Origin: an uncultured Sphingomonadaceae bacterium
GTDB taxonomy: Bacteria; Pseudomonadota; Alphaproteobacteria; Sphingomonadales; Sphingomonadaceae
Assembly (NCBI GenBank): GCA_938050045.1
Contig: CALLJS010000010.1
Span: 124,001-188,000, forward strand
Reading direction: 5' to 3'
Length of the DNA: 64,000 bases
Positions 9,913 to 19,263 of this stretch are shown piece after piece. The notes under the pieces were generated by a model that was not told where the DNA came from, ran no database searches, and saw nothing but the letters and a program-made list of their open reading frames with translations. The position numbers and the translations under genes were made by a program. The first letter of the stretch is position 1; the number at the start of each line of letters is the position of its first letter.

Positions 9913-11810
9913 ATTTTAATAATGTCACTGTGCGTTTGGGCGGCGTTACTATCATTGATGGAGCAAGAGCTGCTTTACCTCCTGGATCTAAGGTTGGGCT
10001 TATCGGGCGAAATGGCGCTGGTAAATCGACATTGATGAAAGTCATCGCAGGTATGCTCGATCCAGATGATGGCAGCGTAGATATACCCAGAGATTCTAAA
10101 TTGGGTTATATTGCTCAAGAAGCTCCCGCAGGTGCTATCACGCCGATTGAATCGGTGCTGGCTGCTGATGAAGAACGGGCCGCTCTGTTGGAAGAATCTG
10201 AAACAACCGAAGATGCAGAGCGCATTGGCGCAATTCATGAACGCTTAAATGTGATTGAAGCGCATAGTGCTCCTGCTAGGGCCGCCAAAATCCTGACAGG
10301 ATTAGGCTTTGACGAACAAGCCCAATCGCAACCGATGGACAATTTTTCGGGTGGTTGGCGTATGCGCGTTGCTTTGGCCGCTCTATTATTCTCACGGCCC
10401 GATGTTTTGCTGCTCGATGAGCCCTCTAACCATTTGGATTTAGAAGCAACATTATGGCTTGAAAATTTTCTTATCGGCTATCCTGCAACGCTATTGGTGG
10501 TGAGCCACGAGCGCGATTTGCTCAATAATGTTGTGGATCATATCTTACATTTGCAAGGCGGTAAAACCACGCTTTATATTGGCGGTTATGATGCTTTTGA
10601 GAAACAGCGTGCCGAGCGGCAGGCGCAAATGGCATCAGCGCGTGAAAAACAAATAGCGCAACGCGAAAAGCTGCAATCCTTTGTCGATCGCTGGGGGGCA
10701 AAAGCCCATAGTGCTAAGCAAGCACAAAGCCGCGTAAAAGCACTTGCTAGGATGCAACCTATTGCAGAAGCCATTGACGATCCAACCTTAAGTTTTCATT
10801 TTCCTAGCCCTGCTGAATTAAAGCCGCCCTTGCTCTCCTTGGAGAATGCGGCGGTAGGCTATAATGATATAGCCATTTTGAAACAGCTTAATTTGCGGCT
10901 TGATCCCTCTGACCGTATGGCATTATTGGGGCGTAATGGTAATGGGAAGACCACCTTAGCACGATTATTGGCGAGCCAATTACCCGCCATGGAGGGTGCT
11001 CTTGCTAAATCTGGTAAATTATCCATAGGCTATTTTACCCAATATCAAGTCGAAGAGTTAGACGTCGATGATACGCCGCTGGAGCATATGACGCGGTTGA
11101 TGCGCGATGCAAAACCTGGTGGTGTTCGTGCGCAATTGGGCCGATTTGGTTTTTCAGGAGATAAAGCCACCGTTAAAGTTGGCAAATTATCGGGCGGTGA
11201 ACGTGCCCGATTAGCATTGGCCCTGATTACACGAGATGCTCCGCATTTGCTGATATTGGACGAACCAACCAACCATTTGGATGTCGATGCGCGCGAAGCG
11301 CTTGTCCATGCGTTGAATGAATTTGGCGGAGCAGTTGTCATGGTGAGTCACGATCGGCACATGCTCGAATTAACGGCAGATCGGCTCATATTAGTCGATG
11401 ATGGTAAGGCCGTAGAATATAGCGGAACGCTTGATGATTATACCGATATGGTGCTTGGTAAAAATAAAGAAAATAATAAAGCGGCCATTAAAGGTATGAG
11501 CAACAAAGGTATGAGCAGTAAAATATCCTCAAGTAACCGTAAAGAAGATAGGCGCATAGCCGCTGAAAAACGCAAGCAAGTAACATTATTCCGCAAAGCG
11601 ATTACCGCTAATGAGAAAAAAATGGAGCAACTTGCCGCTGAAATATCGCTTATTGATCTTGCTATGTTTGATCCGAGTAAAGCAGAAACCCAATATGCAG
11701 AAATGGCGATGAGCGATTTGATGAAATTGCGCTCTGACAAGCAAAATATGCTTGATGAGAGCGAGGCTTCATGGTTGGATGCGAGCGATAAATTAGAGCA
11801 ATTAACTTAA
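9906..11810 (+). CDS. ABC-F family ATPase (Uup/EttA-like)
   Basis: This 634-residue soluble protein has two ABC ATPase domains and no membrane segments, as in ABC-F translation factors that act on the ribosome. Domain 1 has the Walker A GRNGAGKST (34-42), signature FSGGWRMRVALA and Walker B LLLDEPSNHLD. Domain 2 has GRNGNGKTT, LSGGERARLALA and LLILDEPTNHLD. The linker between domains is helical and charged. A C-terminal coiled-coil-like region (about 520-634) is typical of the Uup or YheS type. Inside the junction to this tail is a tandem 15-base duplication (11490-11519) that repeats KGMSN/KGMSS. The exact subfamily is not certain. Confidence 0.93.
   Translation: MLNFNNVTVRLGGVTIIDGARAALPPGSKVGLIGRNGAGKSTLMKVIAGMLDPDDGSVDIPRDSKLGYIAQEAPAGAITPIESVLAADEERAALLEESETTEDAERIGAIHERLNVIEAHSAPARAAKILTGLGFDEQAQSQPMDNFSGGWRMRVALAALLFSRPDVLLLDEPSNHLDLEATLWLENFLIGYPATLLVVSHERDLLNNVVDHILHLQGGKTTLYIGGYDAFEKQRAERQAQMASAREKQIAQREKLQSFVDRWGAKAHSAKQAQSRVKALARMQPIAEAIDDPTLSFHFPSPAELKPPLLSLENAAVGYNDIAILKQLNLRLDPSDRMALLGRNGNGKTTLARLLASQLPAMEGALAKSGKLSIGYFTQYQVEELDVDDTPLEHMTRLMRDAKPGGVRAQLGRFGFSGDKATVKVGKLSGGERARLALALITRDAPHLLILDEPTNHLDVDAREALVHALNEFGGAVVMVSHDRHMLELTADRLILVDDGKAVEYSGTLDDYTDMVLGKNKENNKAAIKGMSNKGMSSKISSSNRKEDRRIAAEKRKQVTLFRKAITANEKKMEQLAAEISLIDLAMFDPSKAETQYAEMAMSDLMKLRSDKQNMLDESEASWLDASDKLEQLT
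11490..11519 (+). repeat. 15-bp tandem duplication inside ABC-F gene
   Basis: Two adjacent 15-base units (11490-11504 and 11505-11519) differ only in their last two bases. They add five codons (KGMSN, then KGMSS) in the flexible linker before the C-terminal tail of the ABC-F protein and keep the frame. Confidence 0.8.
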
Positions 11811-11814
11811 TATA

Positions 11815-12858
11815 TTATTCGCTTAATTTTTTCACCTTTTGAGATTGGCCACGCGGTAAAATCACGACCTTACCCTCATTGACAATGACGATCAGATTAT
11901 CAACTCCAATCATTTGTACTTCATTGTCTTCAGACCATATTAAATTGCCTTTTGCATCGATAGTTTTTGATTGCCCAATAGTGATATTGTCAGAGCCCTG
12001 ATACTGCGCTTCATGTAATTCAACAATACTATCCCAACTGCCAACATCTGACCAATCAGGGTCGATTGGAACCACCGCCACTTTATCGGCTTTTTCCATC
12101 ACCGCATAATCGATGGAATCGGATGGAGATGCCTCAAAAGCTTGTTGGTCGGGCAGGATTATATTACCATTTCTGTTGCCCAATGATTTTTTAGTAGCCG
12201 CGAGAATATCTGGGGCATACTTATTTAGAGCATCGAGATATGCATCCGCGCGTAATAAAAATATTCCTGCATTCCACAAGAAATTGCCATTATCAAGCAT
12301 CTGCTGTGCCACTTTAAGTTCTGGTTTTTCAGTAAATTCTGGGACATTGTGCGCACCCTTAAACTCGGGTAATGATTCACCGCGCTTAATATAGCCATAG
12401 CCCGTTTCTGCTTTGGTCGGCGTAATGCCAAATGTGATTAAATATCCATCGCTGGCGGCGGGTTTTGCGCACTCTATAGCGTCTAAAAAACTATCTTCTT
12501 TACCGATTAAATGATCGCTCGGCATGACTAGCATTAAGGCATCATCATCGCAGCATAATGCTGCTAAGGCTATGGCAGGGGCAGTATTGCGCGCTGCAGG
12601 TTCGAGAATTATTATCGCATCATTAACGCCAATTTCGGCAAGCTGTTGATGCGTGAGTTCTTGATGTTTTGCGCTGCCAACGATCATCGGCGGTGTGAAT
12701 TTTCTTTTATTCGCGCCGCGCTTGATAGTGTTTTGAAATAATGAATTATCACCAAATAAGCGTAAAAATTGCTTGGGGCTCTTGGGCGTCGAGAGCGGCC
12801 ATAATCTGGTGCCGCCGCCGCCCGATAGTATGACAGGCGTGATTCTATTTTCGTTCAT
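11815..12858 (-). CDS. manC: mannose-1-phosphate guanylyltransferase
   Basis: This enzyme makes GDP-mannose from mannose 1-phosphate and GTP. The 347-residue protein has the nucleotidyltransferase signature LSGGGGTRLWPLS at the N-terminus, MPSDHLIG, FTEKPEL and FLWNAGIFLL in order, ending with the short beta-helix segment. The second isomerase domain of bifunctional ManC/CpsB proteins is absent, so this is the transferase-only form. It is the last gene of the minus-strand nucleotide-sugar run, two bases after the epimerase stop, and converges on the ABC-F gene with a four-base gap. Confidence 0.93.
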   Translation of the reverse strand: MNENRITPVILSGGGGTRLWPLSTPKSPKQFLRLFGDNSLFQNTIKRGANKRKFTPPMIVGSAKHQELTHQQLAEIGVNDAIIILEPAARNTAPAIALAALCCDDDALMLVMPSDHLIGKEDSFLDAIECAKPAASDGYLITFGITPTKAETGYGYIKRGESLPEFKGAHNVPEFTEKPELKVAQQMLDNGNFLWNAGIFLLRADAYLDALNKYAPDILAATKKSLGNRNGNIILPDQQAFEASPSDSIDYAVMEKADKVAVVPIDPDWSDVGSWDSIVELHEAQYQGSDNITIGQSKTIDAKGNLIWSEDNEVQMIGVDNLIVIVNEGKVVILPRGQSQKVKKLSE

Positions 12859-12860
12859 AT

Positions 12861-13856
12861 TTATAAGCCCTTATACTCTTTATACCAATTCACAAAATTG
12901 GGAATCCCAATATCGATAGATGTGCTTGGCTTATAACCCAAATCATTTGAAATGGCATCAATATCCGCAAAACTTGCAGGAACATCGCCCGCTTGCATTG
13001 GCATCATATTTTTCTCTGCCTTTTTGCCGCAACATTGTTCGATGATGTCAATCATAGTTCCCAGATGTTCGGGTTTATTATTGCCAATATTATAAAGAGC
13101 ATGAGGAGAAACGCTGCCACCCGCTTTTTGGCTTTCATCGTCTTTGGGCGGATTATCAAGGCATGCGATAACGCCAGCTACAATATCATCAATATAAGTA
13201 AAATCACGGCGCATATTGCCATTGTTAAACACATTGATCGGTTTACCGTTGATAATATTTTCGGTAAACATCCACAGCGCCATATCAGGGCGTCCCCATG
13301 GTCCGTAAACGGTAAAAAAGCGAAGGCCCGTTAGAGGCGTGCGATAGAGATGCGCATAAGTTTCGCTCATCAGTTCATCGGATTTTTTGGTGGCCGCATA
13401 GAGTGATATAGGATTATCAACACGATGCTCGACACTGAAGGGAGATATTTTGTTGCTGCCATAAACCGATGAAGATGATGCATAGACCATTTGTTTGGTT
13501 TTGCGATGGCGGGCTAATTCGAGTAAATTTATATGCCCCATAATATTGGCGCGAATATAAGCGCGCGGATTTTCAATGGAATAGCGCACACCCGCTTGGG
13601 CACCTAAATGAATGATTTGCTCAAATATCTTATTTTTTAGAGCCTCTTCTAAGGCAATATCATCTGCAAAATCAGTTTTAATAAATTCAAAATTACCGCC
13701 CAATTCTTGTAAAAAATGGAGACGATCCTGCTTTAATTTTGGATCATAATAATCATTGATATTATCAATTCCAATGACACTATCGCCGCGTTTCAACAAA
13801 TGATGAATGACGCTAAAGCCAATAAAACCTGCTGCGCCTGTTACCAAAACTGTCAT
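12861..13856 (-). CDS. UDP-glucuronate 4-epimerase (NAD-dependent SDR)
   Basis: This 331-residue extended short-chain dehydrogenase probably interconverts UDP-glucuronate and UDP-galacturonate. NAD is bound by TGAAGFIG near the N-terminus, the segment NINDYYDPKLKQDRL is typical of UDP-glucuronate 4-epimerases, and the catalytic Tyr and Lys are in SLYAATKKSDEL. The motif FTVYGPWGRPDMA is also characteristic. The genes on both sides make other acidic or precursor sugars. UDP-glucose dehydrogenase, which would supply the substrate, is not in the window unless one of the two UDP-sugar dehydrogenases does so. Confidence 0.88.
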   Translation of the reverse strand: MTVLVTGAAGFIGFSVIHHLLKRGDSVIGIDNINDYYDPKLKQDRLHFLQELGGNFEFIKTDFADDIALEEALKNKIFEQIIHLGAQAGVRYSIENPRAYIRANIMGHINLLELARHRKTKQMVYASSSSVYGSNKISPFSVEHRVDNPISLYAATKKSDELMSETYAHLYRTPLTGLRFFTVYGPWGRPDMALWMFTENIINGKPINVFNNGNMRRDFTYIDDIVAGVIACLDNPPKDDESQKAGGSVSPHALYNIGNNKPEHLGTMIDIIEQCCGKKAEKNMMPMQAGDVPASFADIDAISNDLGYKPSTSIDIGIPNFVNWYKEYKGL

Positions 13857-13903
13857 TATATATCCTATAAATTATCTTATATTTATGTTCTTATCACTTG
13901 TAT

Positions 13904-15172
13904 TTAATTTATTTTTGGTTGGTCTGGCCAAATACCGCGAACATCATAAACAATTTTGCCTTGGCGTTCGTCCAAAGGAATAGATTTAAAAATATCATGA
14001 TCGACCAATGTTATGAACATATCGCAATCATCTATGGCTGCATCAACATCAATCAATTGTGCATCGCTAGTATCAAATTCTTTTGGTAATTGATTGGCAT
14101 ATGGTTCGATAATTTTGATTTTACGGCCATAGCGTTTGGCTAGTTTTTCGGCAATTTTAAGCGCAGGACTCTCTCTGAAATCATCAATATTTGCTTTAAA
14201 AGCAAGGCCAAGACAGGCAATATTTTGCGCCCCATTATCATCAATCATTTTGGATGCTTGTTCCAGCACATGATTGATTTTTCCATCATTCACATTACGA
14301 GCGGTCTTAATAAGCGGAGAGTTTTCTGGCGATCCATGAATGATAAACCATGGGTCAACAGCAATACAATGACCGCCAACGCCTGGCCCTGGCTGTAAAA
14401 TATTGACGCGCGGGTGGCGGTTTGCCAATGAAATTACCTCCCACACATCCAAGCCCATATCATCAGAAATGATTGATAATTCATTTGCAAAAGCGATATT
14501 CACATCGCGGTAGCTATTTTCTACCAATTTGGTCATTTCTGCTGCGCGCGCGGTGGTGGTAACGCATTCTCCGCGCACAAAACGCTTATAAAAAGCCAGG
14601 GCTTTACGCGCACAGCGCGGCGTGATGCCGCCAATAGAGCGATCATTTTTGATTAATTCTTCTAATATTTTTCCTGGTAAAACGCGCTCAGGGCAATAGG
14701 CTATAGCTATATTGGGCGTTCCTGTGCATAGACCTGGAACATCCAAATCGGGGCGCGTTTTCGCAATAAGGTCGCGCATTTGTTCGGTGGTTCCTACAGG
14801 CGATGTGGATTCCAAAATCACCGTATCGCCCGCTTTTAATACTTTTGCGACATTGGCTGTAGCTTCTAATACATAACTTAGATCGGGTATATGATTATCC
14901 TTAAATGGTGTTGGTACGGCAATCACAAATATATCAGCGGGCTCAAATTTTAGTGATGCGCGCAATAGGCCGCGCGAAACCACACCTTGTACTAAACCAT
15001 CAAGATCGACTTCTTCGATATGGATTTTACCATTATTTATGGTCTCAACCACATGTTCGCTCACATCAATGCCCAATACATTGCACCCCGAACGTGCTAT
15101 CACGGCGGCAGTGGGCAAACCAATATAACCAAGTCCAATGACGGCTACAGAGGGTGTTTTATCGGAGACCAT
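13904..15172 (-). CDS. wecC: UDP-N-acetyl-D-mannosamine dehydrogenase WecC
   Basis: This 422-residue UDP-sugar dehydrogenase oxidises UDP-ManNAc to UDP-ManNAcA in two NAD-dependent steps. The Rossmann motif is GLGYIGLPTA. The segment INNGKIHIEEVDLDGLV is typical of WecC, and the catalytic cysteine lies in GPGVGGHCIAVDPWF. A C-terminal UDP-binding domain follows. The gene lies 20 bases downstream of wecB, which makes its substrate, so the pair forms a complete two-step pathway. Sugar identity is inferred from family likeness and this pairing. Confidence 0.92.
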   Translation of the reverse strand: MVSDKTPSVAVIGLGYIGLPTAAVIARSGCNVLGIDVSEHVVETINNGKIHIEEVDLDGLVQGVVSRGLLRASLKFEPADIFVIAVPTPFKDNHIPDLSYVLEATANVAKVLKAGDTVILESTSPVGTTEQMRDLIAKTRPDLDVPGLCTGTPNIAIAYCPERVLPGKILEELIKNDRSIGGITPRCARKALAFYKRFVRGECVTTTARAAEMTKLVENSYRDVNIAFANELSIISDDMGLDVWEVISLANRHPRVNILQPGPGVGGHCIAVDPWFIIHGSPENSPLIKTARNVNDGKINHVLEQASKMIDDNGAQNIACLGLAFKANIDDFRESPALKIAEKLAKRYGRKIKIIEPYANQLPKEFDTSDAQLIDVDAAIDDCDMFITLVDHDIFKSIPLDERQGKIVYDVRGIWPDQPKIN

Positions 15173-15192
15173 AATGAAATTTCCTATGAATA

Positions 15193-16341
15193 TTAATCTA
15201 ACAGGCTTGATGATAAGATATTGGCAATTTTGATTCTGCTGGTGCCATCGCCAAATGGGTTATGCGCTTTTGCCATCTTCTCATAATGCGCATCATTATC
15301 TAATAAGGCATTTGCTTGTGCAAGAATGGTGTCTATGTCCGTGCCGACCAATTTAGCCGTTCCAGCTTCAATGCCTTCTGGACGTTCAGTCGTGTCGCGC
15401 ATGACCAGCACTGGCTTGCCAAGGGCAGGGGCTTCCTCTTGCACGCCGCCGCTATCAGTGAGCATGAAATAGCAAATATCGAGTAAGCTAACGAAATTTG
15501 GATAATCGAGCGGCTCTATCAGGGCGACATTATCTAATCCGCCTAGCGCATCATTCATCACGCTGCGCACATTAGGGTTAAGGTGAACCGGAAAGATGAT
15601 AGCGACATCATCGCGCGCCGCTAATGCTTTGATAGATTGCGCGATATTATTCAAACCATCACCAAAATTTTCGCGCCTATGGCTGGTAATTCCAATGATA
15701 TATTTGCCTGCAAATTTGGTTTTAAGATTGTTTAATGCTGGTGCCATTTCTGGTTTATCGGCAATTTGCTTTACGGTCGCAAAAAGAGCATCGATTACCG
15801 TGTTACCCGTAATATATATTTGCTCGCTTGGTACATTCTCTTTTTTTAACGCACCAGCCGATGTTTCAGTCGGGGCAAAATGCTGATCGGCTATTGAACC
15901 GATAATTTTGCGGTTCACCTCTTCGGGCCAAGGATGATAAATATTATAGCTTCGAAGGCCCGCCTCGACATGGCTAACGGGTATCTGCCTGTAATAGGCT
16001 GCTAATGCCCCTGTCATGGCTGTCGCTGTATCGCCTTGGACTATCACACGCTGTGGTTTCACCTCATCCAGCATTTTTCCAATATTGGTGAGCAAGCGCG
16101 CCGTTAATTCATCCAAGGATTGATTAGAGCGCATTATATCCAAATCATAATCAGGGGTAATATTGGCAATTTCTAATACTTGATCGAGCATTTCGCGATG
16201 CTGCGCGCTAACGCAACATATAGAATTAATATGCTCTATACCTGCCAATTGATTGACAACAGGAAATAATTTAATCGCTTCTGGCCTTGTACCAAATATA
16301 GTTACGATCGTAGGTTTGTCTGCGTTCATTTGAAAATCCAT
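15193..16341 (-). CDS. wecB: UDP-N-acetylglucosamine 2-epimerase (non-hydrolysing) WecB
   Basis: This protein interconverts UDP-GlcNAc and UDP-ManNAc. The 382-residue length fits. Family motifs are FGTRPEAIKLFPV near the N-terminus, VQGDTATAMTGALAA, HVEAGLRS and the C-terminal DSGGVQEEAPALGKPVL followed by TERPEG. The start ATG at 16339-16341 could also be the second ATG four codons later (MNADKP). It is directly upstream of wecC and downstream of tviB. Confidence 0.94.
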   Translation of the reverse strand: MDFQMNADKPTIVTIFGTRPEAIKLFPVVNQLAGIEHINSICCVSAQHREMLDQVLEIANITPDYDLDIMRSNQSLDELTARLLTNIGKMLDEVKPQRVIVQGDTATAMTGALAAYYRQIPVSHVEAGLRSYNIYHPWPEEVNRKIIGSIADQHFAPTETSAGALKKENVPSEQIYITGNTVIDALFATVKQIADKPEMAPALNNLKTKFAGKYIIGITSHRRENFGDGLNNIAQSIKALAARDDVAIIFPVHLNPNVRSVMNDALGGLDNVALIEPLDYPNFVSLLDICYFMLTDSGGVQEEAPALGKPVLVMRDTTERPEGIEAGTAKLVGTDIDTILAQANALLDNDAHYEKMAKAHNPFGDGTSRIKIANILSSSLLD

Positions 16342-16373
16342 ATTATGCTGCGTTCAATATTGCGAATTAGGGC

Positions 16374-17651
16374 TCAAAGGCTCCAATAAATAATATCGGG
16401 CCTTAATTCGGTTGGCTCAATACTTGATTTCACATCAATGAGAATTGCATTTTGTTTCAATCTATCTATCACGCTCTGTTTTTGATCGATATAAAAACTA
16501 TGATTAACCGCCAATATGATACCGTCTAGAGAGTCTAACGTCTCCCATGGATGCAATAATATTCCATATTCATCCATAGCTTCTTGAGCATTGGCCAAAG
16601 GGTCATGAACCAACGCTGTTATCCCGTAACTTTTGAGTTCATTTACAATATCAGGGGTTTTACTATTGCGCAAATCGGGAACATTTTCTTTGAAGGTTAG
16701 GCCTAAAACGCCGATTTTTGCATCGGATACGGAACGTCCATTGTTGAGCAGCAATTTGATTGTTTTACGCGCAACATGCGGTCCCATATCATCATTAATT
16801 CGCCTGCCAGCCAAAATTACTTCGGGTCTATAGCCAAGACGCTCAGCCGCTGTTGTGAGATAATAGGGATCAACGCCAATGCAATGACCTCCGACCAATC
16901 CTGGCGTGAAGGGAAGAAAATTCCACTTTGTCCCAGCAGCATCCAGCACGTCTTTTGTTCTAATATCCATTTGATCAAATATCAGCGATATTTCGTTCAT
17001 CAATGCTATATTCAAATCGCGCTGCGTATTTTCAATCACTTTCGCTGCCTCAGCTACTTTGATCGAGGGTGCGATATGCAAATCTGCCTCTATGATTGCG
17101 GCATACACATTTTTGACTCGTGCCAGAGATTCATCATCTTCTGCTGAGATTATTTTAGTGATATTTTCCAAACGATTGACTTTATCGCCTGGATTTATCC
17201 TCTCGGGACTATAGCCTAGTTTGAAGTCAACACCGCGTTTTAACCCTGATATTTCCTCTAATAGTGGCGCGCAAATATCATCGGTTACACCTGGGTAAAC
17301 GGTTGATTCAAAGACAATCACTGCCCCTTTTTGGATGTGCGGCGCAATTAATTTGCAGCTCATAGAAATAGGATCAAGATTGGGTCTATTTTCATTATCT
17401 ATCGGAGTCGGAACGGTGACAATGAAGAAAGTAGCTTGTGATAAATCTTCAGGAGAATTACTATATTCTAGCGATGATTCAGCCAATTTAGTGTCGAGAA
17501 TTTCGTCGGTCCAATCATGACCATTTTGCAATGCTTCAATGCGTTTTTCTGAAATATCAAACCCAATGACATGATCAAATTTCTGTGCCAGCGCAATAGC
17601 TACGGGAAGTCCAACATAGCCTAAGCCCAAAACTGCTATTTTTTCTGACAT
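16374..17651 (-). CDS. tviB: UDP-sugar 6-dehydrogenase of the TviB/WbpA type
   Basis: This 425-residue NAD-dependent UDP-HexNAc dehydrogenase converts UDP-GlcNAc or UDP-GalNAc to the uronic acid. The Rossmann motif is GLGYVGLPVA, and the N-terminal segment ending GHDWTDEILDTKL is typical of the Vi-antigen TviB/VipA branch. The catalytic cysteine is in GLVGGHCIGVDPYYL. It appears to be the first gene of the five-gene sugar-nucleotide run. The exact substrate is uncertain. It differs clearly from the WecC paralogue 2.5 kb away in both N- and C-terminal segments. Confidence 0.88.
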   Translation of the reverse strand: MSEKIAVLGLGYVGLPVAIALAQKFDHVIGFDISEKRIEALQNGHDWTDEILDTKLAESSLEYSNSPEDLSQATFFIVTVPTPIDNENRPNLDPISMSCKLIAPHIQKGAVIVFESTVYPGVTDDICAPLLEEISGLKRGVDFKLGYSPERINPGDKVNRLENITKIISAEDDESLARVKNVYAAIIEADLHIAPSIKVAEAAKVIENTQRDLNIALMNEISLIFDQMDIRTKDVLDAAGTKWNFLPFTPGLVGGHCIGVDPYYLTTAAERLGYRPEVILAGRRINDDMGPHVARKTIKLLLNNGRSVSDAKIGVLGLTFKENVPDLRNSKTPDIVNELKSYGITALVHDPLANAQEAMDEYGILLHPWETLDSLDGIILAVNHSFYIDQKQSVIDRLKQNAILIDVKSSIEPTELRPDIIYWSL

Positions 17652-17816
17652 TCACAAGATCCTATTTAACGCACCATAGCTTAGATTGGGCTGTAATTGA
17701 GTAATATTTATCACTATCATGCGCGCCTAGCATATAGGAGTTACAATTTGTTAAATGAGATAAATTTTACAATCACATAATTGGGAACTATTTTTGACCT
17801 GCGGATCATTTTTGCA

Positions 17817-18206
17817 TTATATTTTTTTCCAATTTTTCTGTGCGAAAATGATTGAAGCCATAATGACGATTTCTATACCCATTGGCATAAAGCTCTCATT
17901 ATCATACCCATTGGCAAAAATTGTTATGACACGTCCCAAAAATGCGGCAGCAATTAACAAAAATACAGGCCATAAATATTGCGATTTACGCAAGAAAGAG
18001 GAATATAATAATAAGGCTGCTGAAACAGCGAAATAACCAGCCATATCTGCTCTAACCGTTGCAAATCCATCAATGGTAGAAATGTTTAGTCCTACGCTTG
18101 CTGCTGCTTTTTGCGTGGTAAATAAGAATCCAAAAGCTATGAATGAAAATAATATCCCAATCGCAATCAACAGACCTCTGCTCACCAATATCATTATATT
18201 TTGCAC
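17817..18206 (-). CDS. small four-helix membrane protein (DUF4345-like)
   Basis: This 129-residue protein has about four hydrophobic segments (approximately 5-28, 53-70, 75-95 and 105-124) and almost no soluble part. The central RADMAGYFAVSAALL resembles DUF4345-type membrane proteins, though I am not certain of the family. Function is unknown. It lies alone on the minus strand between tviB and the PepSY protein. Confidence 0.6.
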   Translation of the reverse strand: MQNIMILVSRGLLIAIGILFSFIAFGFLFTTQKAAASVGLNISTIDGFATVRADMAGYFAVSAALLLYSSFLRKSQYLWPVFLLIAAAFLGRVITIFANGYDNESFMPMGIEIVIMASIIFAQKNWKKI

Positions 18207-18283
18207 TATCTCTCTCCTTTATAAGAGAAGTAAGCCATAAGAATAGGATTGTCGAGTTTGGTTTTAGGAATTGCGCTTAATGA

Positions 18284-18838
18284 TTATACCAAAAATGCTA
18301 ATATCATGAAGATCGCTGTCCCGATGGACGTAGAGATAATCATTTTCATGCGATAGGCTTTTGAGACAAAACCAACGAACAAGCCGCTCATCATTATCAT
18401 GAATAGAGCAATGCCAGCGATGATTTGATATTTTTTGAACAAGCTAGGGCCATGGCCTTTGTGCAATTCCATCATAGAATAATGAAAATTAGGATCATTC
18501 AAAGTAGCACTCCAAGCTTCGCCTTCTTGCTTAAATTCGACATAATCGCGCGAAGTAGGGCGCGTGGTTATGGTGCTCCCTCTATTTTTCAAATATTCAA
18601 ATTCAATGTCTAATCCATTGTCTAATAATATTGCTTTGACATCGTCATCCAAGGTTTTGCTATCGGCGTTAATTGTGATTGGAGCGTTAAACTCTAATTT
18701 TGTTTGTTCTGTTTTTGGTTTTATATCGGCAACATATAACCCGCCAGTAATCGCGACTAATATAAAAAATGGTGCCAATAATGTGGCGGCGAATAAGTGC
18801 AATAGGGTAATCATGTTTCTGGCTTTGACTTGATTCAT
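18284..18838 (-). CDS. PepSY-associated membrane protein
   Basis: This 184-residue protein begins with one transmembrane helix (about 12-34) and a periplasmic part that contains the motif HYSMMELHKGHG, and it ends with two helices. This is the layout of PepSY-associated TM proteins, often encoded with iron-uptake or redox genes. I start at ATG 18838, preceded by GGAAAG, rather than at the upstream TTG 18853. About 75 bases upstream lies an ATCAT-A-ATGAT dyad that could be an iron-regulator site. The exact role is unknown. Confidence 0.7.
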   Translation of the reverse strand: MNQVKARNMITLLHLFAATLLAPFFILVAITGGLYVADIKPKTEQTKLEFNAPITINADSKTLDDDVKAILLDNGLDIEFEYLKNRGSTITTRPTSRDYVEFKQEGEAWSATLNDPNFHYSMMELHKGHGPSLFKKYQIIAGIALFMIMMSGLFVGFVSKAYRMKMIISTSIGTAIFMILAFLV

Positions 18839-18912
18839 AATGTTGCTTTCCAAATTTTCAGACTGTTAATAAGCGTTTTAATGTGATGGTGCAATCTATC
18901 GCAATACTTTAT

Positions 18913-18931
18913 TTGAATCATAATGATACAA
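18913..18931 (-). promoter_or_regulatory. possible Fur-family operator
   Basis: TTGAATCATAATGATACAA lies about 75 bases upstream of the PepSY protein start. It contains the dyad ATCAT-A-ATGAT and a hexamer-like ATAATGATA that partly matches the Fur consensus, but the half-site orientation is not the classical one. A weak call. Confidence 0.25.
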
Positions 18932-19098
18932 AATACTATAGTGATTTAGGGGGTTGTTTTGCCCCATAGACTTAGGGTTAGGCCCTGATATTTGCCCAAT
19001 ATGGTTCTTTGTCACGATATAGCAAAGCCAATCAATTCACAGAGACTGTGATAAGCTAGAGCAAAATACCAGCAGAGTGCAATTTTTTCAATAATTTA

Positions 19099-19174
19099 TG
19101 GTGAGCCCTGCTGGGTTCGAACCAGCGACCTACTGATTAAAAGTCAGTTGCTCTACCTACTGAGCTAAGGGCCC
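19099..19174 (-). tRNA. tRNA-Lys (anticodon UUU)
   Basis: The reverse strand folds as a complete 76-nt tRNA. Acceptor arm GGGCCCT pairs with AGGGCTC (one G-U pair); the D arm is TAGCTCAGTAGGTAGAGC; the anticodon arm ACTGA-CTTTTAA-TCAGT gives anticodon TTT (lysine); the T arm is GCTGG-TTCGAAC-CCAGC. The CCA end is encoded in the DNA (19099-19101), after discriminator A. Confidence 0.97.
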
Positions 19175-19263
19175 TCACCAACAGTATAATCTTAGATTCG
19201 TACTGTTTCTTGCTTTGTGAGCCTCCCCTAAAGGCCTGTTATCAATCGGTCAAGCCGTTTTGC

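Noticed and set aside
17652-17816. Possible promoter upstream of the sugar-nucleotide run
   Set aside because: Several AT-rich hexamers exist but none gives a convincing -35/-10 pair with normal spacing.
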